The notes below the pieces were generated by a model that did no database searches, was not told the DNA's origin, and saw nothing but the letters and a program-made list of their open reading frames with translations. Both the position numbers and the translations under genes were made by a program. From NCBI GenBank assembly GCA_034336665.1, contig JAPFBE010000002.1, positions 14,362,906 to 14,426,905 on the forward strand: a stretch of DNA of 64,000 nucleotides, written 5' to 3'. The stretch comes from Luscinia megarhynchos (taxonomy: Eukaryota; Chordata; Aves; Passeriformes; Turdidae). Positions 11,701 to 24,758 of this stretch are shown here, piece after piece; positions within the stretch are counted from its first letter, which is position 1, and every line of letters starts with the position of its first letter.

Positions 11701-13700
11701 AATCATCTTAGGTGAGAGCAATGAAAGAACAACAATTTACTTGGCCACAGCAGAAATGGTCAATCTGGATGGTGCCACAGCCGACCACGGGGCCAGGAGA
11801 TAGCTCCTGTCATAGTGGGTGGCAGATCTTGCTGTGGGTACGTCTGGGAAAGAACAAGAACGTAACCTGCAGCCACCCCATCTTTTCCAAGGCTGCCAGA
11901 GCAACTTTGTGCAGCTCTCCTGTGGACAGAAAGCCAAGGTATCACCTTCCCTCTGGATCCCACAATACTGGGGCAGCTACGCTGCATCACAATGCTCACC
12001 GCATCACTTTATCAGACTTGCTTCCTCAGAGAGGCAGCAAGGTGTTTGGCTTTAAAGCACATGGGGAGTGCAGCCACTGCCTGTGTCTTCTGATGTCCTT
12101 GGGAGCTTTGCTGCTGGCTTCCACTGCCAGGCAGTCGGGGGGTCACTGTGTGGTGCGTAAGCAGCCCCTCTGGAATCACAGCCCTAGACTGCAATTAGTG
12201 CTGATTTATTCTGGGTGACTACAGTTCAACACAGACCAGCACTGGTCTGGCTGCCACAATTCATCCTTGAGATTTGCCAGTAAAGGCAGCAATTCTTTTG
12301 ATCTTCCTAACAGAGAAAATTGGAGAGCATACAATCAGCCTCTCTTTTTTCCCCACTGCCATTTGGATATGACTGCAAGTAGTCTGAGGGGAAGTTCTGC
12401 TTGGAGCAGACTGCTCCTCCAGTCCTGCTGGCCACAAAAAGTAAGAGGATTTAAATGCTCCCAACTCCACCCCTGAACATGTCAGACATGTAGGGAAAAA
12501 TATCTTGAAATAAGAGCGAGGGAATTGCCTGAGGCAGAAAGAATGGAGTGATAGAGGAGCTCGTAGTATCATTTGACTGTAAAGCAACTTGTTTTACATA
12601 GATAGCACAGTTCAGTCTAGCAGGAATCAAGGCGTGACTGAAATTATTGTCTATGATCAAGCACAGAGCAGGGTGAGCTGAGAGCCCAAATCTGTCTTTC
12701 CAGCTCCTTTCACTTGGAGCTGCTTGTTCACTGCTCCTCCAGTGCAGATCAGGGGGGACATGGCTGGGGTGTACTGCCCCAGCTCTGGACAAACACAGCA
12801 GCAAGTGCTCAGCAGGACACAAAGAACACTGTCTGCAGGAAAGGAAGGGTATCCAGGACATGTATCCTGTACAAAGAATCCACTGAGACGGTGGCCATTT
12901 GTTCAGGCTCTCCATTGTCCTCGTCCTTTGAGGTGTTTTCGGTGTGCCCCTAGGCACTCCTTCAATCTGCAGACAAGATGTGACCACAGGACAATAGTTG
13001 CTGTCATGACAGCTCTTCTGGACGGAGAGTGAGGGATCACAAGGTCCTTCTGAAGAGGGACAGGTGGAAGGAGAGGCCACCATCCCAAGCAGGGAGGCTT
13101 GAACAGAAGCCACAGGAGCAGGGTGTGAGCTCCTGCAGCAAACTCACAGCAAATCGCTTCTGTCCTCCCGCCCCCCAATGTGGTCGTGATTATTGAAAAG
13201 CAGGGGAATACCAGCCATGACATCTGTACAAACACACCACAGGAAACCAAATTGCAAAGACATCAGCAATCAAGACCAGACTCTTGGTTTGTTTGTTCAG
13301 ATATCAACATCCACTAGGGACAGCCCCAGCCACGGCTGTAACTGGCACAGCAGTGAAGGCTCCCAGGGCAGTGGGGAAGGTGAATAGGCCACGGTGGGCA
13401 AAGAGCAAACCTGCTCCCTCTGGGATTCTCTGCCATTTCAAGAACAACTTGTGAACCGTTGTGGAGCAGGGCATAACTAAATTAGTCTGGGGAAGTGTCA
13501 CCCAAACATGCCCTGGTCAGTGTCATTCACTGGCATTTTCACTTGACATTCATCCTGAAGTTCAAGCCAGGGAGCTGCCAGAGAAACCATTCAGCTACAA
13601 GCTCTTCTTTCTCCTCCTGAAAACATCAGATAACCAAAAAAAATCACTTGCAACCAGAACTGGGCCAGCTGTTCCTTGTGAGTAATGCAAAGTCTAAGGC
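11701..13700. other. ORF-dense stretch of unknown nature
   Basis: This 2-kb stretch is GC-richer than its surroundings and holds some of the longest non-repetitive open frames of the window. One of 168 codons runs on the plus strand (11712-12218). One of about 210 codons from its first ATG runs on the minus strand (12451-13083; 220 codons if a GTG is counted). Neither translation resembles a protein family I recognise. Both are rich in Ser, Cys, Pro and Leu, as is usual for random frames in moderately GC-rich DNA, and overlapping open frames exist on the opposite strands. No transposon signature was seen. A chance origin is the default, and an unrecognised exon or decayed insertion is possible. 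Confidence 0.3.
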
Positions 13701-16700
13701 ACATTTTTCCCACTAACAATGATAAAAGGTTGTTTTGTTTGTTTGTCCATTTGCCTCGATGTTTAAACATTTATCCTATAGGGGATTTCTTCTCTGGAGG
13801 TTAAAATAATGAAAGAGACCAGAATTTTTTGAACAATTCACCTAACGTGGATCAAATGCTCTGCTCTTGAATCTTGGATGCCAGTTAAACATCATACCTA
13901 CTGTAAGACACCCAGTTATAATGCAAGCATTAGCATCTAGCACACATTTACTCAGAAAAAAACAAGCCCATGCAAACTACAAATATCTTAACTTCAAAAA
14001 ATCCAGGAGAGAGAGAGTCTCTTTTAAACACCTCCAGGAGGAGACTTCCTTTAATGCTCTGAGTGCCTTGAAGTTGTTCACAAATTAAAAGGGACAGAGT
14101 ATGAATAAACTGAGTATCTTAAGAGATGCATTAGTCTCACCCTCATGGGGGCAGGGGGGAAGAACTCCGACTTTTGGCATTAGAAGACTATGCAAAAAAA
14201 AAACCAAAACAAACCCAAACAACAAGTCTGCAGCACACTTTCCTTCAGGGGTCTTCCACTTTACCAGACATCCTAAAAATAAGGGGAAAATTCTGTTTTT
14301 TCTTTTTTCATCCACACAGAAGAAAATCCATCTCTTCTGTATATTGTATGTCTCTGTAATGCATAAAGCATTAGCACATACATGCATGAAATACATTATA
14401 AGAGTAATAACAATAAGTATTTGTTGTTAGAATTTTGCATCAGGACCTCAAGTAAGTTAATCACTTCAGCAAATATTTAAGAACATCCTGGAAACAATGG
14501 GACTTGGGTACTTTGCCTTGCTGGGCCCTCAAGACATAAATATGAGCTTTTATTTTATTAGCTCCCAAAATCAAGAAAATAGTGAGCAAATGCAGAATTC
14601 ACCAGATTTCACCAGAATCCACTATGCTAGAAACAGGGACACTCATTGAAATCAGCAACAGCTTAAAACAGAGAAGAAAAGCTAGGTTTTTTACACAGCA
14701 GGTAATGAATTTTTGGAATATATCCCTGCCTTGTCTTCTTTCCTGCTTCTCACTGGATAGAAGCAAGGCTGCTTATCTGTTTAATCTTTCCCAAACTTCA
14801 GCTATCATTATTCCCTAAAGTAAGGAAACTTGCACAAGGAAGGAAATCTACCTTCTGCAGAGATAAATGTGGAAAGCTGAGTCACTTCAAGAACTAAATA
14901 AAATAGTGAAAAATACATACAATAATATTTTCTCCTGTTTTGGATGCAGGGGAAGGAACCTAAAAATAACAACAACAACAAACCCTAAAACCAGTTTGCT
15001 CTAGTTATGATAATCCAGGCATAACATTTATATGAGAACATAAAATACAGCACACAGCTGTAAGTAAAACAATATGTGTGTTCCTGAATAATGGGAAAAT
15101 AGCTTGCCAATAAGGATATATTTTGAGCAAATGAAAGATGACCTGGAATTGACTTTAGAGTAACAACTTGATTACTTATAAAAATAGGAGGTAGGGGAAG
15201 AGAAAAAAGTAGAGGAAGCAGTGGTTGGGAAGAGCTTATGTTATGTGCTATTTGATGTATTTACTTTGAAAAGTTTTCTTTTGATGAATAATAAAAACAA
15301 TGCTGTAACAGCCATCTTCATGCCAAAAAATAAGATTGGCTAGGGATTTTACAGCTAATGTGGCTCTACTCACCCAGATTCTTCATGTCAGAAGGCCACA
15401 TTTAAGCTCAGATGGTGAAACTGAAGCAAAAGAGATTGAATAAAGAATCACTCTGGAGGTGAAGGGAGGGAAGAGCATGTGGCACAGCTCCTTGAGAGAG
15501 AGCTTACTAACTCTCCAGCCTGCAAATTGTTTCCATGCTGGTGTGCACAGCAACGAACTAGTGTGCTTTGGAAGAAACCCAGCACACTTCCCAGCTAATG
15601 CATTTCTTTCTTTCAATATCCAAGGTGAGCTTAGTGTTCATAAAAGCAGAAGATTGCCCGGCTTGTTGGCTGAAGCAATCCATCACCACCCGTGAGGCAT
15701 TTACCCTCCAGGCTCTAGGTCCTGGCAGAGCTGCCAGGGATGTGGAAGGGGAAGAGGGGGGACAACACAACCCCACGCCAGGGTATTGCTGGGAAAGCTT
15801 GGTCTGTACACTTGCAAAACATGTGGGAGGAGTGTTGTGATGCAGGGCCCTGGAAAAAGCCATAGGTGAATGGTAGCACATTCCTCTGGATCTACCCAAG
15901 TGATTAATGGCAAGACTCCCCCTGCCTTGTGTGAGCTCCTCAGCCCTCATCCCTAAGAGACTTCAGGGCTAAGGCTATCTCTGTGACTCCCTGGATTCTT
16001 GTCTTTCTGCTGGTGCCAAATGCAGTGGTAATTTCTGGAACAGAACTGGTATAAAGCAAGAGAAAGAAGTAGAATCATCACACTTTACACTGGTTTTGAG
16101 CTTCTTTAAAATAAAAAACCCCTTTTTGTTGGCTTCTTTCAACCTGTTCTTGCACATTGTGATTTTACCCCTGTGAAATAAACACCGCTCTTATCCCTGT
16201 CCCTCTTCTCCTTTCCCATATGCATGACCTTCTTCCTTTGCTGGTTCTCTCCACATCTGGGTCTTTGCCCATCATTTTCTCTCTCTCTCTGTCCTTCTGG
16301 GACATTTCCTAAAATTTAAATATCAGCCTAAAAGTCTTCCTCTTTAGCTGCTGAAGAACACAGTATTGAGGTCAAATGTAATGTATTTCTGCTCAAAAGC
16401 TGAGGGACTCTCTTGAAAAATGCCACTCACAATTGCTTTCATAGCAATGAGGGAGAAAACTACAGGCCTTGTCCTCATTTCCAGCTAATCCAGCTTACAT
16501 GAAAGCTGCCTGTGACGCACAAATAAATATTTACTATATGAATTTGAGCAACGTTTCCTGCTTTGCAAAAACAAAGTTAGTGTTTGAGCTGGGCTTTCTG
16601 TCCTGTAGGTTTCTGATATACAGCGCTTGTTACGGCATCCTGATGGGTTTCTTCTTCACTCCCTCAGCAGCACCTGCTCACAGGAAACAGGAGGACCCAG

Positions 16701-19280
16701 ATTTACACACTTAAAGCAGCATTTTGTTGCTTTACGTGAGTAATTCAACAAGGGTCAGGCAGTGAGAAGCAAAGAATAGAAAAGCAAGTATAGTGGCAAC
16801 ACAAAGAAGTGAACCAGATTAATTTTTCCCTTGGAAATACTAGAGAGAGGATTGCTTTCCTTAGAGAACATGTATTTGTTAACAGAGATGTTACCATCAT
16901 TACTGGGATGACTAAAATGTAGAGTGCAACTACTTCATCTTTTATACAGCTCTGTGTCCACAGAGGGAAAAGCTTTTAGAAAGCAATAAGCCAGCAGAAA
17001 GTCATAGTTATTAATCTGAGGTATTTTATCTCTTTTCTCTGGCTACATCTATTAGCTCTGTACCTGAGTCTTTAAACAAAAGCCTTTATTGTGTCCTCTT
17101 CTTACTCACCCTTCCTTTATTCTTTTATTGGTTTAAGCTGTAACTTACCGGGTCAAGACAATCATTCCCATTTTTACTGCAAGTCTCTATAAATAATAAG
17201 TCGTACATATGTTAGGAGTAAGAACAAGAAGTAATTATTTGCCAAGGTCTATCTTTCCAAGCAAAGAAAAAGCAGCCATCAATTGTGTAGGTTTTTTAAA
17301 TAAAGTGGGTATCATCTTGTGCACTGAGGAGAGAAAGGCCTCATCATAAAGAGAACAAATGGGAAGGAACCTGTTGGTACCTTGGCTTCAGAAAAGCCAT
17401 ATTTCAGGGGTTTTTCACCAGTAATTACTGTGGTGTGCAGAAAGGGCTCCAAGTTCCACTTGTTCTCAAATCACCAAAGATCCCTTATCATTCCCCTTGA
17501 CACTAGGCTTTTTTGTTGTTTTATAGGAGGATATGGGATTTCCTTATAATTCATTCCAGAGGTCTAACGGCACTCCCCTGGAAAGAGGGTGGTTGATGAG
17601 AAAAAAACCGTGAAAAAGAAATACTACTCACACTAAAACACAGATTTTCTTTCCAGTCCCTGCATGCACAGGGAAGAGCTGGGTACCCAGTAGCATTCAC
17701 ACAACCACTGTCCCTGAAGGCAGCATGCATCAGTCTCCTTGGTGCAGCCCACCCTCTTTGCTGCTGTCTTCTTCCCTTTTCCCATCAACAAGGTTGAACA
17801 GTTTCACGTACTGCTCCAATCTTCAGGATCCCAGGGAGCACTCCTCCTTTCCTGAGTCAGAAACTATTTAAGCCATCTACTCTAATGTGGTTTGCCATTT
17901 AGGCTGTGAGCTTTTCTCTTTATTCTGCCCATTGACCACCTTGCAGGGGATGAGGACCAATGGGAACTGCAAAGTTATGTCAAAGTAGATCCTTTGTCCC
18001 TCCAAATGTAAGTTTCTTTCGTCTCCTATCAGCTTCCATGGAATACACAGGTCAGAGAGTTTCTGTACAGAAGCACCCAGCATGCCTCTCCAGCATTGCA
18101 CCATTGCCTTTTTATTTTTAGTTTCTTTTTTTGTTAAATTTTGCATCATTTTACAACACATACATTGCTGCTACACTGTGGTAAGCTTTCAACTAGTAAG
18201 GAAGAAGCTTTTACAACTGCGTTTCTGAAAAGGCTCCAATTTATTTCTTATAAAGATCCTTGGGATAAAAAGCAGATTAACATTCAGAAGTAAGTTAAAT
18301 GAAAAATTGAGGCTGCTCAGAGGGAGATATTAAAGGCTGATGGCACAAAAGGGTACTTTCTGGCAAACTTCTTGAAGCACAAAAAGAAAAGGGTCAAGAG
18401 TCATCTGTTTAAGTAATGATCTCCAAGGAAAAAATATTGGCTGGCCCATCCCATAACTACAATGGACTATTATATGTATGTTCTATAGGCTGAATGCATC
18501 AATTATACTCATCATGTGGCTTCTTGAACATGCTTAACTTGCTATTTCCTTTTTTTCAATGTGATAGAACATAAATTAATACAAAGGCGTACATGAGAGT
18601 ATATTCTACCTTCTCTCCTCTGTTTTAAATTTTGAGAATCAGTGGTTTCACTATGAATAATTTAGAGAGAAAAACTTTCAGAACTGAGGGGGGTGGTAGG
18701 GCATGTCTGTGTCTCTGTCCACTAACCACACTTATGCAGGATGGGAAACAGCTTTGCCAATCAATAGAGCATCATAATTCGCCTTGGAACAGGAAATGAG
18801 GACTCTGCAATAATGCAGTTTTAATTTTAATGCAATTTAAAAGAAAAACCACCCAGTACCAGATGCTCATCAGAAGACCATTAAATGTTACTACTATATG
18901 CTATTTCCCTTAGGAACTCTCATGGTTAAAAATCAACAATAAGAAGCAGCCTATATCCTTTTACAGTGAAACTCTTCAGCTGCAGTTCAGCTGAGACCTC
19001 TGACAGGTCACAAGGTTCATCGATAGTTTGATATTTCTCAAAAGGTAAGATGAGATGAGGATAATGGCTGTTTTTACAGATCTTCTCACCATAAAGCCAC
19101 TTATGACTCCCTTCCTTCAGCCTGATGAGAAATGGCTCAAACACAGCTTTGTGTCCTCTCTGCTTTTTTCCCCGTCCCTTCCTAGGTACATGTGCTGCTT
19201 CATTTCTCACCAAGGATGAGCACTGGCCCATCCACACACAGGTGTCTTCCTGCAGGAAAGCAACAGAGGAAAGCCTCAGA
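13701..19280. other. Gene-poor AT-rich stretch
   Basis: No coding exon, RNA gene or transposon was recognised. Only short A-rich, CT-rich and AAC-type runs occur (for example near 14200, 14971 and 16280), and the open frames are short and overlapping. Confidence 0.6.
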
Positions 19281-19444
19281 GGATGGATGGATGGATGGAT
19301 GGATGGATGGATGGATGGATGGATGGATGGATGGATGGATGGATGGATGGATGGATGGATGGATGGATGGATGGATGGATGGATGGATGGATGGATGGAT
19401 GGATGGATGGATGGATGGATGGATGGATGGATGGATGGATGGAT
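19281..19444. repeat. Perfect (GGAT)41 microsatellite
   Basis: The tetranucleotide GGAT is repeated 41 times without a single interruption over 164 bases. Because four and three share no factor, the translation cycles through a four-residue pattern (Met-Asp-Gly-Trp on plus, Ile-His-Pro-Ser on minus). No frame on either strand contains a stop inside the array. This explains every long open frame between 18926 and 19618, including a 230-codon one on the minus strand, so none of them should be called a gene. The lack of interruptions suggests a young and probably length-polymorphic locus. Confidence 0.99.
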
Positions 19445-22400
19445 CTGCAGCCCTACTTGGTTGATGCTGCTCTCCTCCTTCCCCATTGGATGACAGCAGG
19501 AGCATTCCCTTCCACCACACACCACTCCACTCTCCTGGCATGGAGTCAGTGCTGGAAAACTGGTTGTGTCAGTGCTCCAAGATTTAAAGCAGCAATGTAC
19601 TCCTAGAGTTTCACCCACTGGTAGTTCAATAGTTTTCTGGGAGAAGGAACCAAGTAGATAATTTTGCCTGAGAAGCTGTTGCTGACTAAAACCATGGGAA
19701 AACTCATTGCTGGTTTCTCAGAGAGTTAAGTCAATGGTTTACAAAGAGTTAGGAACTTGAGAAATAAGGAAGGGTGGGCAGGACACAAAACAGTCAAATC
19801 CCCAAAAAGTTCAGGTGACTTTTCCTGCTCTACTGCAGCTGTATAGGACCCATCACTCAACTGCAGCAATCCCAGAGACTAACAGTGTTACATGAGAAAA
19901 AGGACATAGGTGCCTCTCCATGTCACAGGGATGTAAGGATGGATACACTAATGTTTGTGTGGAGTTCAAAACTTAGTGATTCCCCCAAAAAAAAGCCTTA
20001 TACTGACATGAAATTATCGGTACATGTTTTAGTTTCACATACTCCACAAAAAGGCAATATGGAGGGCCAACACCTCAACTCTGAGTTTAGAGAGATCCTT
20101 AGATCACAGATACAGATCTTCTCAAGCTTCTATAAGCTATTGGGGACTTAGACAGCAATCACAGAAGACAAAAAACAAAACCAACCAACCAAACAAAAAA
20201 CCCTCATAGACCCAACAGTCAGCAGTAACTTTCCTCCCATAATTCCTGATAAATGGAAGAGTAGTATACTGCAGGAAAAGGGAATATTGAAATCTCTGAA
20301 CAGGGAAAAAAAAAAAAGAGCCAGGATTCTTAGCAGAAAAGCACAGATACACAGACAAAGACTCTCTTCTTAGGAACTGGCAGCAACACAGTACAGCCAG
20401 CTCACAAACTGGACAGAATAAATTGGTTTGTAGTGCTGAAGAAGCATCTGGCATTGCTTTCTATGAGGAGGCTGATGTTCAAGTAGTACCAGCTTCATTT
20501 TCACAGCAGACATATTTAAGTAGTCAGGTAAGTAACCCCAGTGCTGCAGTGAGAATGCTGAGAATCTTCTAGGAAATTAGGCCAAATAGCTACAGCACCT
20601 CTGCACTAAGGAGTAATTGAACACTTTGATATGATAATTGATTATAGTGGATTGATTAAAGATGACAAGAAAGTATACACTCTCCAGATGACTTTCAAAT
20701 TACAAAGCCACAAACTTCAAAGCTTATTTGGACTCACATAACAAAATAGATTTTGTTATTTACAATGTAAAAAAAAAGTACCCTCTTAAATGAGGCAAGA
20801 ATTTTAAATGAGTAAATGGTAAAATGGCACAACCTGAAATAAGGAAGTAATCAATGCTATCAAATGGTTTCAATCTGTCCTGAGGACTCTAATCATATCC
20901 AGATGATAGCATGGGACTGATTGGGTGTCTCTGGCAGCAATTCTTATCAAGGCCTGATTATAACAACGACAATAGGAAAAAGAAAAATTGGTTGTTAGAG
21001 GGTGGTTAAGAAGGCCTGAGGAAATGTGCAAACAGTTGCTTAGTTTGCTGTAAATCTATGTGGTCTGGTGGATGCAAGTAAAGGCAGCAACTACTGTTGG
21101 TCATTTCCAGCCATGATGAGATGCTTTTCATAAATTCAGCTAAACACACACTGGAGAATAGTTTTACTTCATGGTAAAAGCAAACCAATTTGCAACCACT
21201 TGCAATTTCTGCAAACTAGCAAATCATCAGCAAAGCATCTTGACTCGCTTCCTGGATTTAAAAGCTTTTTCAAGCTCTCCTTAATTGCACATTATTTTAA
21301 TTGCCATATTCTACCTCTAGAGCTGTAAGGGAATCATGCAGTTGTTGCTATTGATTTATATTATTATTCCAGACAAGAATCAGGACCATGTTTTCCTTGT
21401 CATAATAAAAAACTTTACAAAGATATGACCCTGTACAGAGAGTTTTATTTAAATCTGTATGACCAGAGGCAACAGGTGGCTACAAGAGAGCAACAACAGC
21501 AGAAAAATCTTACAATGCTCAAAGGAAAGCAGTGGTCTCAGTTCAAAGTTAAGGCTTCAGTCCCATCACTGATGCAGCACTACATTTCTGGGCTGAAACC
21601 TGATACCAGAGCATGCAGCTCCAAAATTTGGAGACTACCCAGCATCTTCTGAAATTTCTTTAATGATAATCAAATTTCCCAAGGCAGTCGCTGCTTTTCT
21701 CAGTAGTTTCACATTGTGTCTGAATAAGCAATCCCTGCAACACAGCTTTGGTGCAACCAGGTGAAAACAGGTGTCTAGAGAGAAGCTGAGATTAATTTGT
21801 ATTGAAAAATCAAAACAAAGCTCAAGATACACAAAGACATTCAATGCAAGTACGTCTGAGAACCTGGAGTTATGCCAGTAACAAAACGGCACTTTTAATT
21901 TTTAACGAAAGGTTACTTTCAGGGTGAGAACAGAGGAGACCAGTCACAAACCATGGGATGCTGCTTAGCAGAGGTGCAAAACGACCACATAAGAACTGGG
22001 AGCAGATGACTGGATCCAACTCATCAGGCTGTCCTGTGGGAACCCAAGCACTCCTCTTTCCTGGGGGAGAAAGTACAGATATTTTGCAACATGTTTACGC
22101 CAACTGTGTGAGCTTCAATTTCTTCACTAGGCAGTCTGCTGCTTCTAAACCAGGTGATAGGTTAAAGGTTTGATTAGGGACAAAAGGTAAGACAAGAAGA
22201 CAAAGAAAAAAGTGTTTAGGAAAGGGAAGTCCCACTCATCCCACTGATAACAATATCTTGTCTAATGGGAGTGTACTGCTGCTGGTCTATCACATCCCCA
22301 GCTGGTTACATCTTTCTTTCAGAGGTTTGACCTGTGGAGTGCTATTCCTCAGACAAGGGCACAGTGACCTTCACAATGTCTGGTGAATCAGAGGTGTGTG

Positions 22401-23099
22401 GCTGTGAGGGGAAGCTTGCTCAAGATTAAAGGAAAAGCTGAAGCTCATAACCAAAAAAGACAATAGCATTTTTAAATGCTTCCCACGTGTGAGAAAAACA
22501 CCAGGACTTTATATCTAAATTCACATTTCTGCCTTGATGGCTACAACTGCTGGAACTTCCTTTATAAAATTACCTTGTGTGAATGTTATTGAAGAGGAGA
22601 GTCAGTGTTGTCACTGTATCAGCACAGAGGCAGCCCTGGCAGCTGAAATAGCAGGCAATGGAACAGCCATGGGATAACAGAAGCTAACCACAGCTATCAG
22701 CTATCCACTGGCATGCAGCAGCATGAGGGTGAATCCATACTGGAACAACGTGCCCTCTCCAACCACAGAAGGAACACCACTTGCAATGAAAGGATTAGTT
22801 AGAAGTAGGTTTTCTCCCTTCATTCTTGTTTCAATCTTACCTTGTGCAACTCAGACTGAAATATTAAGTCAGGAAAGATCTGCACATCAACAAAATACCT
22901 GTGAGGCAGCCAGGCTGCCCATCAGTCACTGCCATTCCCCAGTCTCAGGAAAAGCATTGGTCTCATCCCTGACACAAGTACAAGGATTTACATGGCATGA
23001 TTGTTGGCAGCTTTCAGGCTTATTGTATTAATTAAAGGCATGAATCATGGAAAGGTCCCTACTTTGCTCACCAAGACCATAAAAGCCACACTGTAGGGA

Positions 23100-23134
23100 G
23101 GGAATCTGTCCCAGGTGCCTTGGGACAGATTTCT
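23100..23134. repeat. Inverted repeat with perfect 11-bp arms (hairpin potential)
   Basis: The left arm at 23103-23113 (AATCTGTCCCA) is the exact reverse complement of the right arm at 23121-23131, with a 7-base spacer. Allowing G-U pairs, the stem extends by three more pairs to 23100/23134. The stem is shorter than a typical microRNA precursor, and no function is assigned. Confidence 0.85.
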
Positions 23135-23740
23135 AATCCAGGTTAGTTACAAATATGCCTGTGGCATCACCCAGGCTCACACCCCTCTGCCTCCTCATGT
23201 AAACTGACTGCCAGGTTCCCACTGAAGACGATGCTGCTGTGCATCCTCCTCCCTAGGAGTCCTATCAGGACTGCAGAGGAATCTGCTTGCCCCTCTCAAA
23301 CCTGCTTTTACAACCCAACAACCTGCCCACCCCATCCCCAGGTCCTGGTGAGCCAGTTTTGTTGTTGTGAGGAGAGGCAGAACTGCCTCCTCCTGTCCTG
23401 TGCTTCCCTGTGCTGAAAACCCATTTTGGTTAAGAGGCTGTAAGTCTGTACTGCTTTGCAGGCTGAAGGGGAATTAATGCAGCTGGATTTGGAAGGACAA
23501 AGAAAACCAGTGTTGTACTATGATCGATGGACATTGATCTGACGCTAATTAGTAAAAAAAAAAAAAAAATCTTTTAAAATATTGGAATTACAGATAATCA
23601 CTTGATTATTCATTCTAGCTGGTTTCTTGATGTATGTGACTCTGACTACTAGCAAATATTTTTTACTAAGCACAGGGAAAGGTAAGCAACTGAACGAAAA
23701 TTGCCACCTCCTCCTACCTTTGTTCAGCTTAGCACTGCAC

Positions 23741-23781
23741 TTTGCATGAGGAGATGCTTTGCATGAGAAGCTTTGCATGAG
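23741..23781. repeat. Three-copy TTTGCATGAG motif array
   Basis: The decamer occurs at 23741, 23758 and, as TTTGCATGAG again, at 23772, with spacings of 17 and 14 bases. Each copy contains TTTGCAT, the reverse complement of ATGCAAA, which resembles the POU/octamer core. It may be either a small imperfect tandem duplication or a homotypic binding-site cluster. Confidence 0.75.
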
Positions 23782-24535
23782 CTTTGGGATTTAGATCCCT
23801 AATGTCATCTCGTCTAATGTAAACATATAAAACCCTCTAATCTTTTCTTTAATAAAGCTTCTTACAGACGTCTCAGAACTCATTGTGTCTTGTGAAAGTG
23901 AGTCAGTTTCCTGTGTGAAACAAAATTTTAACAGGTCGCAGTGCCCTGTTTTCTATTCTCTGAAAGTTTCTGTATGAATGAGTCCTTAAAACACCTTCTT
24001 AACCTGGCCTCTGGTGTCCTTTCTTAGGGCTCTTTCTTATCCATTTCCTTTGTACCAGCCCCATCCTTTACAATTCTCCATCGAAATGGACACTTCTTGG
24101 AAATTATATACCTCAGGACAGCGTGCCCAGTGCTATTCACAACCCTTTCAGGAGCTGATGATTACTGTCGGACGTAGTCACTGTCTCAGACAGGTATCAG
24201 GACCTGAATGATCTTGGTGTTCCTGTCTTCACAAAAACATTTTTCTTCCCCAGCTCTCTTAGCTCCCCACTGCCACACTCAAAGCCTCAGAATTCCAAGA
24301 TGAAAGAATGAGATAAGTTAAAGGGGTGAAACCAGTAACAAGGGTGCTCCAGTAATTGGATGTCCCCCATTTTCCACACCCAATTCGGGTAGAAGAGGTT
24401 TTGCAAGCTCTGCACCATGTGTCTGCTCCAACTGTCAAAGGTCTGTAGGTTTTGAGCCCCTGCAGGAACAGAAGCTCTTATGATGGGCACCAACTGATTA
24501 GCTAGGTTTCACAAATTTCACTGAAAATTCTAAGT

Positions 24536-24590
24536 AGGGACTCACAAGGATCACAGAGTCCCACTCCTGAGTGAATGGCTCATAGAGAAG
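24536..24590 (-). mobile_element. Very short CR1 LINE 3'-tail fragment
   Basis: The bases gggactcacaaggatcacag followed by agtcccactcctg match the reversed CR1 tail region, with the same order as in the copy at 240. Only about 55 bases can be aligned by eye, so the element is badly eroded. It lies about 170 bases from the tRNA gene. Confidence 0.6.
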
Positions 24591-24749
24591 TGACAATGGT
24601 CACAGCACTGCAGCTGTAACAACCATCTGAATCAGACCAAGAGAATAGACTAAACTTCTCACAGGGTATAGAGTAGTTGGAAGGGTATATTCTGCAAAGT
24701 TGTAAACTCCAGAAAAAAAAAGTGAAAGACAAAACTGAAAACAAACCTC

Positions 24750-24754
24750 AAAAA
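24750..24754 (-). terminator. Pol III T-run terminator of the tRNA-Tyr gene
   Basis: An AAAAA on the plus strand (TTTTT on the transcribed sense) starts four bases past the mature 3' end of the tRNA. This is the position and length expected for RNA polymerase III termination. Confidence 0.85.
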
Positions 24755-24758
24755 TCTT

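Larger units (their letters stand above)
19445..24535. other. Gene-poor stretch with local structured motifs
   Basis: No exon or transposon was identified. Open frames are short. Structured items inside are the inverted repeat at 23100-23134, a 16-base A run at 23554-23569 and a triplicated TTTGCATGAG motif at 23741-23781. Confidence 0.55.

Noticed and set aside
18926..19618. Open frames up to 230 codons on both strands
   Set aside because: They are produced by the stop-free GGAT array, with unremarkable flanks, and are not genes.
23554..23569. A16 tract as a sign of a processed pseudogene
   Set aside because: The upstream sequence shows no gene-like frame, polyadenylation signal or flanking duplication.
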